From: Pictodentalium vernedei | Lineage: Eukaryota; Mollusca; Scaphopoda; Dentaliida; Dentaliidae | Direction of reading: 5' to 3' | NCBI GenBank assembly: GCA_031216915.1 | Contig: JAUFNR010000049.1 | Location: forward strand, 62,001 to 126,000 | Length of the DNA: 64,000 nucleotides | Part shown: positions 22,645-36,273 of the stretch, in pieces | How positions within the stretch are numbered: the stretch's first letter is position 1 | Layout: every line of letters begins with the position of its first letter | Position numbers and translations under genes: made by a program | The notes under the pieces: model-generated | Databases searched by the model: none | The model's input: the letters and a program-made list of their open reading frames with translations, nothing else | Told to the model about the DNA's origin: nothing

Positions 22645-23849
22645 ATCTGTGTTTGTCTATAATGTTTATAATATTTTGATTTTGCTAGATTCTGTTATTT
22701 ATGGAATACGTTCTGCCATATTGTAAATTATTAGTCACCGTACAGGAACGGAAGGGCTTCTAAGTGGTAAGCACTTGTCCTCCAATCCTGATTTGCATTG
22801 TCAAATGGCAAATAAAATATGTTTAATCTAATCTAACAGTAGGGCGGGGGGGGGGGGGCATGTGTCCTAGGTAAAAAAAACAGCAGGGTGCAGGTGTTCT
22901 AGATAAAATAAACAGCATGGGGGGGGGGATGTCCCCGCTAATTAATTTTAATAGCAGGCAGTTGTTCATGGGGCAGGTGTCCTATCCCACTGGTACTTGG
23001 CCTTGATGGAAATAACATTTCAACAAGAAACAACGGGAAACTTATTTGCAATAAAGCTGCAAATACAAACTTGATTTTAGGACCATTCCATGGACATGTT
23101 AAAGCCTACTGCGATATCAGCGTTTCTTACTCTCGTCCTTTCACCACACCGCAGTATTTTACCCGAGTCGAGTTCTGACGTCATGAAAGTTTGACGGACA
23201 TGCTTTCAATTTTGTTATTGACAACAACATATTTATAATTTCGTGCTTACTGATCCGAATTTTGAAAACGACACACGCAATCGCGAAAGCATTTTCTGAA
23301 AAACACGATTCTGTAAAAGGTTTTAATGAAATTTGATTATTTTTTTTTTATTTTCTATTTCGATGGCTCTTGTCGAAAAGGTGCTAATCACTGATCGTCC
23401 CAAACGAGATCAAAGACACGCCGTAGTTTAATAACAGACAGAGAATCTTCTAAGAATATACATGCGCAATCCTAAAATGCAATAAATCAAGTGTATTTTC
23501 ACGTTTTATGAGAGAAATATGTCCAATTGTATCATTGAATCATTTTTAGGTATATGTGGGTGAGAAATTTTCTATACGGACAAAATACAGGCTAAATAAA
23601 ATATTTGCCATTATTTTCCGCAGACGTATTTTTGTCTTTGCTTCTTGGGGAAATTTCTTGCTGCTAAATACAACGAAGGTGTGTTATTTGATGTGGTCAG
23701 AACCGTCAGGTGGTCGGGTCCGAAACCGCACCTCGCAGAGGATGTAGTGGGGGTGTCGATTTTACAAGTAATGTAGGCAGCGTACACGGCATGGGCTGTC
23801 TGCCTTTAATCCGACAAAACAGGGTTAAGGCTTGGTTTTTTGAATACCC

Positions 23850-23852
<3 letters not shown>

Positions 23853-23908
<56 letters not shown>

Positions 23909-24262
23909 TTGGTGTTTAAGGTCACATACTTCTGCACAATGGCTAATCGTGACCGTGACAGTTTTAGAGGTGGAGGAAGCCGGAGTACCCGGAGAGAACC
24001 ACCAAGCATCGACGAGCAACTGTCAGCTCCTCAACATTCTCACTCTGTTCAGGCTCCGCTCAGGCAGGGTTACAGAGGTTGAAGACATGTGCACCATCGA
24101 CGTGCAGTATGCCTTAGTACACGGGGACATCGTGCCCCTATGTCGGCAACCGGACCAAAGTGCCTTGCCCAAGGACACAACGTGAGTCGTCCCGGACGGG
24201 GATCGAACTCGGGACCTCTAGCATAGAAGTACAATAGTCTACCACTGAGCCACCGCGCTCCC
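23853..24262 (-). mobile_element. SINE, copy at unit 4/5 junction (410 bp)
   Basis: No difference from the 17848 copy that I could see. Confidence 0.88.
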
Positions 24263-24264
24263 TT

Positions 24265-26342
24265 GAATACCCTTAATACTATCATACATTATCCCCCAGG
24301 AATAAATCTGATAAAAGAGGTCATGTTTATCTATTGCATACCCATTTTGCTGCCCGAAAACAGCCGATTTTATTAAAATTTTGACGTTTAGCAGCCGGTA
24401 GAGGCATTAACAAATGACTAGCGGAATATTCTATCTATGCAATTTGTAAGACCTGCCAATGTCAAATTGTTCTTGAAAATCCCCAACAAGCAGTTAGCGA
24501 AATCCACGAAAATGTAAATTTTAAGCGTTTAAGGGGCATCTCTCCTTATCCAGTTCAAAATGGGTTAAGTTTCATTCTTTTAAATACCCTTACTACTTAC
24601 AAACCTTAAACACCAATTAGATTCCATGATTTTTCTGGACCCCCACAGTGTCTGATGAATTGTTTTTAACTGTCTCACAAAAGTTCCTTCATTGATGTTA
24701 TGAGAACGGTGAGTATAGTAGTCTCAAATGATTCGGTTTGGTTTTGATAAAAAAATGTTTAGGTAAAACCCATCATTAATGGTAGAATGGGTTAATATCA
24801 ATATCAATGTTTCCCTATCAGTTTTGCGTCCGGTAAAAGCCCATGAAGGGTTAACAAATGCCTACCAGAATAATTGATCCATGCAACTGGACATATGACA
24901 CCAAGACCTATCAACGGCCATTTTCTCTTGAAAACCCCACAAAATGTTTGTAAAGAAATCCAGGGAAAACGATTTTTAAACTTTTGATGGGTGTCCCTGT
25001 TAACCTCCCCAACAGGGGTTAACGCTTGGCTTTTTGAATACCTTTATTACTTACAAAAATGGTCCTCTGTGAATTCCACTTCAAACAAAGGAGATTATGT
25101 TTATCTCTCATGTATACATTAGGTGCTGTGCGTGTCTGAAAACAGTCCCATGTTAACAACATTACGATGCTTGGCAGCTTGTAGATGGTTAATGTCACAT
25201 AAACACCTACGAATAGTCAATTTGTCTTGAAACCCTACAAGTTACCGTTAGGGAAATTCACAGAAAATGGGAATTTAAAGCTTTCAAGGGATATCTCTCT
25301 TTAGCCTGCCCAAAATGGGTTAAGACGTCGACTTTTGAATACCCTTACTACTTACAAAAATGTTTCCATATAAATTGTACGCGCGATAAAAGAAGGAACT
25401 TTTCTTTGTGGTGTACCCTTTGGGTGCTGTTGGTGTGCAAAAACAGCCCATTTTATCGCAATTTTGACCTTCAGCAGCCCGGGGAGGGTTAACTAATGCT
25501 GACCAGAATATTTTGTTCATGCGACTTGTAATGTCACACCAAGACCTGCAAATAGCCGATTTTTCTTGAAAACCTACAAGATGTTGTTAGAGAAATCCAC
25601 AGAAAACGGGTATTTTAAGATTTTAATGGGTATCTCTCTTTAACCAGCCCCAAATGGGTTAAGACGTCAAACTTTGAATACCCTTACCACTTTCAAAAAT
25701 ATTTTCCGATCAATTTTGCGTCCGATAAATGAAGGCCCCTTTCTCTGTGGTATATCGTTTGGGTGCTGTTGGTGTCTAAAAACAGCCCATTTTATCACAA
25801 TTTTTACGTTTAGCAGCTCGGGGAGGGTTAACTAATGCCGACCGGAATATTTTATCCATGCAACTTGTAATGTCACACCAAGACCTGAGAGTGACCAATT
25901 TTTCTTGAAAATCTACAAGACTCGTTTAGAGAAATCCACAGAAAACATGAAGTTTTGAGCTTTTTGGGGGCATTGCTGTTTAACCAGCCCAAAACGGGTT
26001 AACACTTGGTTTTCTGAACACCCTTATTACTTACAAAAATGATCTTCGGTGAATTCCACTTCCAGTAAAGAAAGTTATATTTATCTCTCATGTATTGTTT
26101 GGGTGGGGTGGGGGCCTGAAACCGGCCTATTTCATCAAAATTTCGATGTTTGGCAGCCTGTGGAGGGTTACCATATGCATCGCCTGATATGTCGTGTGTA
26201 TCAAAGGGCGTGTCACAGACAGGTCTAGCAATGCCGAATGTATAAAAAAAATCTACAAGACGTGTTTCGAGAAAGTGCCGATAAACCCCAATTTTGACAG
26301 TTTTTTGCCAATTGTGACGAAATAAGGGTTAAATCGAAAATT
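24265..26342. repeat. Sub-repeat array A-F, unit 5
   Basis: 2078 bp; private C at 25672 at the D/E junction. Confidence 0.88.
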
Positions 26343-27420
26343 CCGCTTCGGTATATTTTTAGATTTTGTGCCCCTCTATGCGTGTGCAAAATTTTGTGAA
26401 AATCGGTCCGAAAATGGCTTCGGAATCGTGCGGACAAAATGTGTGGAAAAAAAAAAATAAAAAAAAAAAAAAAAAAATAATCCGTAGAAAAACAATAGTC
26501 TTTTCCAGAGGGAAAAGCCTAATAATCCGTAGAAAAACAATAGTCTTTTCCAGAGGGAAAAGCCTAACTAGATTTTTCGATTTCAAGAAATCGAGAGATT
26601 CACCTATTCCGCTTGTCTTTTTAGGCAGCGACGAAATAAGATTGCATATAGAGCTGGTAGTTTTTTAGGCTATATTAAGTGCATAGCCGATAGAAAACTC
26701 CCTACAGTGTCTAACAATTCTTTCGGCAATACTCTTTCACATTGGCGTGAATGCTGTATGCTTAATGTCCAAGTTAGGGCTAAATAGCAAACCCGTTGAA
26801 CAAATCGCGTGTACTTAATAATAACAACATGTGCATGTGTGACACCATAGATTGTGGCGAACGTTTTCGCAGCAGCCATCCCAAACATTCAGCGTTTGTA
26901 CCTGAAGCTCGCCCGAACTCGGTCATATTATTAGAAAGTCCCGAAACCAAGCATGGGCCTCGAGGCAGCCGCCCCTCTCTCTCAACCCACACCCCGAACG
27001 TGCACATACCCTCTCCTGACATTCAACATGATAGAATGGGAAACTGGTGTCGCTCTCTGTGTGAAAAGATGCGGTAACTATTTGTGAAGAATGAGTGAAA
27101 AAATGATGGAAATCGGCCAAGAATTGGCCGAGATATAGCGTTTTAATGAGTTGAGGTAATTGTTTGAATTTGGTCCCGTTCTAGCCGGTGTGACCTGACG
27201 CTGGGTATATGTCTGGGGTTGTGGCACTGCTCCCCCTCTGGGGTAGTTCCGCTTGAAATTGTGGATTCTCAGTTTCTATTGGAGAGACGCTGGTGACTGA
27301 AAGATGCATTGTGTACACTGGCGCCAAATGGACCTCGCCAAGCTGGTAACAGTTAGATATTTGTCAGAAATGAAAAGTGGACAGTAATCGCGCATGGGTT
27401 AATGGCGAATAGGCGGTAAT

Positions 27421-28139
27421 CTGGCTAATTTGACATTAAAATTGAACAGACAGCAGTGTCGCTCATACGCCCACTACGTCCAGACCACTGGAGGCAGCTA
27501 CACGAAATTTTCAGAAGTTGTTCTACTCTTCCTGCCCGACAGGTTAGTATCTTTGTCGAGTGGCGTGACCGCGTGGGAACAATGTGGATCGCGTGGAAAC
27601 CGAAGGGACGATTCGTCCCTCCTCTATTCCCAATGCAACGACGTTTCCATTCACTATTCACCTGTCACCCGTCGAGTTTGGCATTATTTCTGTCTATTTG
27701 ACGAACTGTTCAGCTTTCAATATTCACACGTTCACGTGGGACTGAAAGTTTGGAGTTAAACTGCTTATTTCAGAGCGTACCGGCAGAAACTGACAACTCG
27801 ACCCGGTGGCGAAAAAGCAGTCGTCTGGCTAATTTGACATTCAAACTGAACAGATACAATGTCGGATACACGCCAATTATGTCCCGACCATACAAGGCAG
27901 CAACTTCAGATTCTCAGAATGTTTTCTCCTGTCCCTGCCCGACAGTTTAGTATCTTTGTCAAGTGCCAAGACCGCGTGGAAACACCGTGGATCAGGTGGA
28001 AACCGAGGGGACGATTCGTCCCTACTTTCTTCTCAATTCAACGACTTCCCTATTCATTATTTACCTGTCACCGGCTGAGTTTGGCATTATATCTGTCTAT
28101 TTGATGAACTTTTCAACCTTAACTATTTGCGGCCTCGTG
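27421..28139. repeat. 404-bp tandem pair, unit 5
   Basis: 719 bp; still the undeleted form, immediately left of the first deleted one. Confidence 0.87.
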
Positions 28140-28598
28140 TTTCACCACCGAAAGGCCACTGCACGGTTACCAATATATTCAGGGACTGATTTTGCAAAAA
28201 AAACCATTATTCCGACTGTACCCACATGGGAACTCCTAAATCTGTAAGGGTTAAATTTTTAATAATAACGTATAAAACAGAAGTTGTCGTGCTACGCTTG
28301 CTGCATGCAGGCATAGAAAACATTCAGCGCTCAATGAATTAGGAATGGAGTAAATTGTCACTTAAACCAGCGAAATTCTGAAAAAAATGAGAGTTTTTTT
28401 TCGCCGGCACCTACCTTATTGCATCCGAGCAGGGACTGCGTTAAACTTTACAGCAACCTTATAACAGAAAATATTCTTGGAATTGAACTGTGAATACGAA
28501 TTTCGAAAGCCTACAGAATGCAAATGGGTGGGTGGCGGGCATCATCACTGGATCTAATGTTGTATTTCATGTTTTCTTTATATTCTATTTATTTTTTT

Positions 28599-28600
<2 letters not shown>

Positions 28601-28654
<54 letters not shown>
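28601..28654. repeat. (TC)27 microsatellite, unit 5
   Basis: Pure, 54 bp, same length as in units 6 and 8. Confidence 0.98.
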
Positions 28655-28660
<6 letters not shown>

Positions 28661-29867
28661 ATCTGTGTTTGTCTATAATGTTTATAATATTTTGATTTTG
28701 CTAGATTCTGTTATTTATGGAATACGTTCTGCCATATTGTAAATTATTAGTCACCGTACAGGAACGGAAGGGCTTCTAAGTGGTAAGCACTTGTCCTCCA
28801 ATCCTGATTTGCATTGTCAAATGGCAAATAAAATATGTTTAATCTAATCTAACAGTAGGGCGGGGGGGGGGGGGGGCATGTGTCCTAGGTAAAAAAAACA
28901 GCAGGGTGCAGGTGTTCTAGATAAAATAAACAGCAGGGGGGGGGGGATGTCCCCGCTAATTAATTTTAATAGCAGGCAGTTGTTCATGGGGCAGGTGTCC
29001 TATCCCACTGGTACTTGGCCTTGATGGAAATAACATTTCAACAAGAAACAACGGGAAACTTATTTGCAATAAAGCTGCAAATACAAACTTGATTTTAGGA
29101 CCATTCCATGGACATGTTAAAGCCTACTGCGATATCAGCGTTTCTTACTCTCGTCCTTTCACCACACCGCAGTATTTTACCCGAGTCGAGTTCTGACGTC
29201 ATGAAAGTTTGACGGACATGCTTTCAATTTTGTTATTGACAACAACATATTTATAATTTCGTGCTTACTGATCCGAATTTTGAAAACGACACACGCAATC
29301 GCGAAAGCATTTTCTGAAAAACACGATTCTGTAAAAGGTTTTAATGAAATTTGATTATTTTTTTTTTATTTTCTATTTCGATGGCTCTTGTCGAAAAGGT
29401 GCTAATCACTGATCGTCCCAAACGAGATCAAAGACACGCCGTAGTTTAATAACAGACAGAGAATCTTCTAAGAATATACATGCGCAATCCTAAAATGCAA
29501 TAAATCAAGTGTATTTTCACGTTTTATGAGAGAAATATGTCCAATTGTATCATTGAATCATTTTTAGGTATATGTGGGTGAGAAATTTTCTATACGGACA
29601 AAATACAGGCTAAATAAAATATTTGCCATTATTTTCCGCAGACGTATTTTTGTCTTTGCTTCTTGGGGAAATTTCTTGCTGCTAAATACAACGAAGGTGT
29701 GTTATTTGATGTGGTCAGAACCGTCAGGTGGTCGGGTCCGAAACCGCACCTCGCAGAGGATGTAGTGGGGGTGTCGATTTTACAAGTAATGTAGGCAGCG
29801 TACACGGCATGGGCTGTCTGCCTTTAATCCGACAAAACAGGGTTAAGGCTTGGTTTTTTGAATACCC

Positions 29868-29870
<3 letters not shown>

Positions 29871-29930
<60 letters not shown>

Positions 29931-30284
29931 TTGGTGTTTAAGGTCACATACTTCTGCACAATGGCTAATCGTGACCGTGACAGTTTTAGAGGTGGAGGAA
30001 GCCGGAGTACCCGGAGAGAACCACCAAGCATCGACGAGCAACTGTCAGCTCCTCAACATTCTCACTCTGTTCAGGCTCCGCTCAGGCAGGGTTACAGAGG
30101 TTGAAGACATGTGCACCATCGACGTGCAGTATGCCTTAGTACACGGGGACATCGTGCCCCTATGTCGGCAACCGGACCAAAGTGCCTTGCCCAAGGACAC
30201 AACGTGAGTCGTCCCGGACGGGGATCGAACTCGGGACCTCTAGCATAGAAGTACAATAGTCTACCACTGAGCCACCGCGCTCCC
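29871..30284 (-). mobile_element. SINE, copy at unit 5/6 junction (414 bp)
   Basis: Tail longer by one tetranucleotide. This length lets an open frame of 159 codons (29728-30207) run through the tail and SINE body; it is a by-product, not a gene. Confidence 0.88.
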
Positions 30285-30286
30285 TT

Positions 30287-32364
30287 GAATACCCTTAATA
30301 CTATCATACATTATCCCCCAGGAATAAATCTGATAAAAGAGGTCATGTTTATCTATTGCATACCCATTTTGCTGCCCGAAAACAGCCGATTTTATTAAAA
30401 TTTTGACGTTTAGCAGCCGGTAGAGGCATTAACAAATGACTAGCGGAATATTCTATCTATGCAATTTGTAAGACCTGCCAATGTCAAATTGTTCTTGAAA
30501 ATCCCCAACAAGCAGTTAGCGAAATCCACGAAAATGTAAATTTTAAGCGTTTAAGGGGCATCTCTCCTTATCCAGTTCAAAATGGGTTAAGTTTCATTCT
30601 TTTAAATACCCTTACTACTTACAAACCTTAAACACCAATTAGATTCCATGATTTTTCTGGACCCCCACAGTGTCTGATGAATTGTTTTTAACTGTCTCAC
30701 AAAAGTTCCTTCATTGATGTTATGAGAACGGTGAGTATAGTAGTCTCAAATGATTCGGTTTGGTTTTGATAAAAAAATGTTTAGGTAAAACCCATCATTA
30801 ATGGTAGAATGGGTTAATATCAATATCAATGTTTCCCTATCAGTTTTGCGTCCGGTAAAAGCCCATGAAGGGTTAACAAATGCCTACCAGAATAATTGAT
30901 CCATGCAACTGGACATATGACACCAAGACCTATCAACGGCCATTTTCTCTTGAAAACCCCACAAAATGTTTGTAAAGAAATCCAGGGAAAACGATTTTTA
31001 AACTTTTGATGGGTGTCCCTGTTAACCTCCCCAACAGGGGTTAACGCTTGGCTTTTTGAATACCTTTATTACTTACAAAAATGGTCCTCTGTGAATTCCA
31101 CTTCAAACAAAGGAGATTATGTTTATCTCTCATGTATACATTAGGTGCTGTGCGTGTCTGAAAACAGTCCCATGTTAACAACATTACGATGCTTGGCAGC
31201 TTGTAGATGGTTAATGTCACATAAACACCTACGAATAGTCAATTTGTCTTGAAACCCTACAAGTTACCGTTAGGGAAATTCACAGAAAATGGGAATTTAA
31301 AGCTTTCAAGGGATATCTCTCTTTAGCCTGCCCAAAATGGGTTAAGACGTCGACTTTTGAATACCCTTACTACTTACAAAAATGTTTCCATATAAATTGT
31401 ACGCGCGATAAAAGAAGGAACTTTTCTTTGTGGTGTACCCTTTGGGTGCTGTTGGTGTGCAAAAACAGCCCATTTTATCGCAATTTTGACCTTCAGCAGC
31501 CCGGGGAGGGTTAACTAATGCTGACCAGAATATTTTGTTCATGCGACTTGTAATGTCACACCAAGACCTGCAAATAGCCGATTTTTCTTGAAAACCTACA
31601 AGATGTTGTTAGAGAAATCCACAGAAAACGGGTATTTTAAGATTTTAATGGGTATCTCTCTTTAACCAGCCCCAAATGGGTTAAGACGTCAAATTTTGAA
31701 TACCCTTACCACTTTCAAAAATATTTTCCGATCAATTTTGCGTCCGATAAATGAAGGCCCCTTTCTCTGTGGTATATCGTTTGGGTGCTGTTGGTGTCTA
31801 AAAACAGCCCATTTTATCACAATTTTTACGTTTAGCAGCTCGGGGAGGGTTAACTAATGCCGACCGGAATATTTTATCCATGCAACTTGTAATGTCACAC
31901 CAAGACCTGAGAGTGACCAATTTTTCTTGAAAATCTACAAGACTCGTTTAGAGAAATCCACAGAAAACATGAAGTTTTGAGCTTTTTGGGGGCATTGCTG
32001 TTTAACCAGCCCAAAACGGGTTAACACTTGGTTTTCTGAACACCCTTATTACTTACAAAAATGATCTTCGGTGAATTCCACTTCCAGTAAAGAAAGTTAT
32101 ATTTATCTCTCATGTATTGTTTGGGTGGGGTGGGGGCCTGAAACCGGCCTATTTCATCAAAATTTCGATGTTTGGCAGCCTGTGGAGGGTTACCATATGC
32201 ATCGCCTGATATGTCGTGTGTATCAAAGGGCGTGTCACAGACAGGTCTAGCAATGCCGAATGTATAAAAAAAATCTACAAGACGTGTTTCGAGAAAGTGC
32301 CGATAAACCCCAATTTTGACAGTTTTTTGCCAATTGTGACGAAATAAGGGTTAAATCGAAAATT
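30287..32364. repeat. Sub-repeat array A-F, unit 6
   Basis: 2078 bp, colinear; T state at the units 3-9 diagnostic site. Confidence 0.88.
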
Positions 32365-33442
32365 CCGCTTCGGTATATTTTTAGATTTTGTGCCCCTCTA
32401 TGCGTGTGCAAAATTTTGTGAAAATCGGTCCGAAAATGGCTTCGGAATCGTGCGGACAAAATGTGTGGAAAAAAAAAAATAAAAAAAAAAAAAAAAAAAT
32501 AATCCGTAGAAAAACAATAGTCTTTTCCAGAGGGAAAAGCCTAATAATCCGTAGAAAAACAATAGTCTTTTCCAGAGGGAAAAGCCTAACTAGATTTTTC
32601 GATTTCAAGAAATCGAGAGATTCACCTATTCCGCTTGTCTTTTTAGGCAGCGACGAAATAAGATTGCATATAGAGCTGGTAGTTTTTTAGGCTATATTAA
32701 GTGCATAGCTGATAGAAAACTCCCTACAGTGTCTAACAATTCTTTCGGCAATACTCTTTCACATTGGCGTGAATGCTGTATGCTTAATGTCCAAGTTAGG
32801 GCTAAATAGCAAACCCGTTGAACAAATCGCGTGTACTTAATAATAACAACATGTGCATGTGTGACACCATAGATTGTGGCGAACGTTTTCGCAGCAGCCA
32901 TCCCAAACATTCAGCGTTTGTACCTGAAGCTCGCCCGAACTCGGTCATATTATTAGAAAGTCCCGAAACCAAGCATGGGCCTCGAGGCAGCCGCCCCTCT
33001 CTCTCAACCCACACCCCGAACGTGCACATACCCTCTCCTGACATTCAACATGATAGAATGGGAAACTGGTGTCGCTCTCTGTGTGAAAAGATGCGGTAAC
33101 TATTTGTGAAGAATGAGTGAAAAAATGATGGAAATCGGCCAAGAATTGGCCGAGATATAGCGTTTTAATGAGTTGAGGTAATTGTTTGAATTTGGTCCCG
33201 TTCTAGCCGGTGCGACCTGACGCTGGGTATATGTCTGGGGTTGTGGCACTGCTCCCCCTCTGGGGTAGTTCCGCTTGAAATTGTGGATTCTCAGTTTCTA
33301 TTGGAGAGACGCTGGTGACTGAAAGATGCATTGTGTACACTGGCGCCAAATGGACCTCGCCAAGCTGGTAACAGTTAGATATTTGTCAGAAATGAAAAGT
33401 GGACAGTAATCGCGCATGGGTTAATGGCGAATAGGCGGTAAT

Positions 33443-34132
33443 CTGGCTAATTTGACATTAAAATTGAACAGACAGCAGTGTCGCTCATACGCCCACTACG
33501 TCCAGACCACTGGAGGCAGCTACACGAAATTTTCAGAAGTTGTTCTACTCTTCCTGCCCGACAGGTTAGTATCTTTGTCGAGTGGCGTGACCGCGTGGGA
33601 ACGATTCGTCCCTCCTCTATTCCCAATGCAACGACGTTTCCATTCACTATTCACCTGTCACCCGTCGAGTTTGGCATTATTTCTGTCTATTTGACGAACT
33701 GTTCAGCTTTCAATATTCACACGTTCACGTGGGACTGAAAGTTTGGAGTTAAACTGCTTATTTCAGAGCGTACCGGCAGAAACTGACAACTCGACCCGGT
33801 GGCGAAAAAGCAGTCGTCTGGCTAATTTGACATTCAAACTGAACAGATACAATGTCGGATACACGCCAATTATGTCCCGACCATACAAGGCAGCAACTTC
33901 AGATTCTCAGAATGTTTTCTCCTGTCCCTGCCCGACAGTTTAGTATCTTTGTCAAGTGCCAAGACCGCGTGGAAACACCGTGGATCAGGTGGAAACCGAG
34001 GGGACGATTCGTCCCTACTTTCTTCTCAATTCAACGACTTCCCTATTCATTATTTACCTGTCACCGGCTGAGTTTGGCATTATATCTGTCTATTTGATGA
34101 ACTTTTCAACCTTAACTATTTGCGGCCTCGTG
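33443..34132. repeat. 404-bp tandem pair with 29-bp deletion, unit 6
   Basis: 690 bp. The missing 29 bp run from after GTGGGAAC to before GATTCGTCCC; only a 2-base AC microhomology flanks it. The deletion moves the reading frames and removes half of the GGGACGA palindrome arm. Confidence 0.9.
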
Positions 34133-34591
34133 TTTCACCACCGAAAGGCCACTGCACGGTTACCAATATATTCAGGGACTGATTTTGCAAAAAAAACCAT
34201 TATTCCGACTGTACCCACATGGGAACTCCTAAATCTGTAAGGGTTAAATTTTTAATAATAACGTATAAAACAGAAGTTGTCGTGCTACGCTTGCTGCATG
34301 CAGGCATAGAAAACATTCAGCGCTCAATGAATTAGGAATGGAGTAAATTGTCACTTAAACCAGCGAAATTCTGAAAAAAATGAGAGTTTTTTTTCGCCGG
34401 CACCTACCTTATTGCATCCGAGCAGGGACTGCGTTAAACTTTACAGCAACCTTATAACAGAAAATATTCTTGGAATTGAACTGTGAATACGAATTTCGAA
34501 AGCCTACAGAATGCAAATGGGTGGGTGGCGGGCATCATCACTGGATCTAATGTTGTATTTCATGTTTTCTTTATATTCTATTTATTTTTTT

Positions 34592-34593
<2 letters not shown>

Positions 34594-34647
<54 letters not shown>
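34594..34647. repeat. (TC)27 microsatellite, unit 6
   Basis: Pure, 54 bp. Confidence 0.98.
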
Positions 34648-34653
<6 letters not shown>

Positions 34654-35858
34654 ATCTGTGTTTGTCTATAATGTTTATAATATTTTGATTTTGCTAGATT
34701 CTGTTATTTATGGAATACGTTCTGCCATATTGTAAATTATTAGTCACCGTACAGGAACGGAAGGGCTTCTAAGTGGTAAGCACTTGTCCTCCAATCCTGA
34801 TTTGCATTGTCAAATGGCAAATAAAATATGTTTAATCTAATCTAACAGTAGGGCGGGGGGGGGGGGGCATGTGTCCTAGGTAAAAAAAACAGCAGGGTGC
34901 AGGTGTTCTAGATAAAATAAACAGCAGGGGGGGGGGGATGTCCCCGCTAATTAATTTTAATAGCAGGCAGTTGTTCATGGGGCAGGTGTCCTATCCCACT
35001 GGTACTTGGCCTTGATGGAAATAACATTTCAACAAGAAACAACGGGAAACTTATTTGCAATAAAGCTGCAAATACAAACTTGATTTTAGGACCATTCCAT
35101 GGACATGTTAAAGCCTACTGCGATATCAGCGTTTCTTACTCTCGTCCTTTCACCACACCGCAGTATTTTACCCGAGTCGAGTTCTGACGTCATGAAAGTT
35201 TGACGGACATGCTTTCAATTTTGTTATTGACAACAACATATTTATAATTTCGTGCTTACTGATCCGAATTTTGAAAACGACACACGCAATCGCGAAAGCA
35301 TTTTCTGAAAAACACGATTCTGTAAAAGGTTTTAATGAAATTTGATTATTTTTTTTTTATTTTCTATTTCGATGGCTCTTGTCGAAAAGGTGCTAATCAC
35401 TGATCGTCCCAAACGAGATCAAAGACACGCCGTAGTTTAATAACAGACAGAGAATCTTCTAAGAATATACATGCGCAATCCTAAAATGCAATAAATCAAG
35501 TGTATTTTCACGTTTTATGAGAGAAATATGTCCAATTGTATCATTGAATCATTTTTAGGTATATGTGGGTGAGAAATTTTCTATACGGACAAAATACAGG
35601 CTAAATAAAATATTTGCCATTATTTTCCGCAGACGTATTTTTGTCTTTGCTTCTTGGGGAAATTTCTTGCTGCTAAATACAACGAAGGTGTGTTATTTGA
35701 TGTGGTCAGAACCGTCAGGTGGTCGGGTCCGAAACCGCACCTCGCAGAGGATGTAGTGGGGGTGTCGATTTTACAAGTAATGTAGGCAGCGTACACGGCA
35801 TGGGCTGTCTGCCTTTAATCCGACAAAACAGGGTTAAGGCTTGGTTTTTTGAATACCC

Positions 35859-35861
<3 letters not shown>

Positions 35862-35917
<56 letters not shown>

Positions 35918-36271
35918 TTGGTGTTTAAGGTCACATACTTCTGCACAATGGCTAATCGTGACCGTGACAGTTTTAGAGGTGGAGGAAGCCGGAGTACCCG
36001 GAGAGAACCACCAAGCATCGACGAGCAACTGTCAGCTCCTCAACATTCTCACTCTGTTCAGGCTCCGCTCAGGCAGGGTTACAGAGGTTGAAGACATGTG
36101 CACCATCGACGTGCAGTATGCCTTAGTACACGGGGACATCGTGCCCCTATGTCGGCAACCGGACCAAAGTGCCTTGCCCAAGGACACAACGTGAGTCGTC
36201 CCGGACGGGGATCGAACTCGGGACCTCTAGCATAGAAGTACAATAGTCTACCACTGAGCCACCGCGCTCCC
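35862..36271 (-). mobile_element. SINE, copy at unit 6/7 junction (410 bp)
   Basis: Standard-length tail and intact 13-bp flanking duplication. Confidence 0.88.
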
Positions 36272-36273
36272 TT

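Larger units (their letters stand above)
18070..24074. repeat. Macrosatellite unit 4 (6005 bp)
   Basis: Shorter mainly because (TC)n has only 22 repeats and the A-rich tract near 20445-20471 is shorter than in its neighbours. G tracts 13 and 10. T state at the site diagnostic of units 3-9. Confidence 0.99.
24075..30096. repeat. Macrosatellite unit 5 (6022 bp)
   Basis: Private substitutions C at 25672 and T at 27191. Lacks the T before the second G tract (CAGCAGGG where others read CAGCATGGG, near 28936), a change shared only with unit 6. (TC)27; G tracts 15 and 11. Confidence 0.99.
30097..36083. repeat. Macrosatellite unit 6 (5987 bp), with 29-bp deletion
   Basis: Carries a 29-bp deletion in the first half of the 404-bp tandem pair (junction near 33601-33603) and T at 32710, both shared only with unit 7. 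It shares the missing T before the second G tract (near 34926) only with unit 5. It therefore looks like a mosaic of the two neighbouring types. (TC)27; G tracts 13 and 11. Confidence 0.99.

Noticed and set aside
29728-30207. 159-codon open frame, the longest in the window (also 59806-60285)
   Set aside because: It runs through the (TTTA)n tail and the antisense of the SINE. Its length changes from 69 to 159 codons among units with the number of tetranucleotides, so there is no frame constraint.
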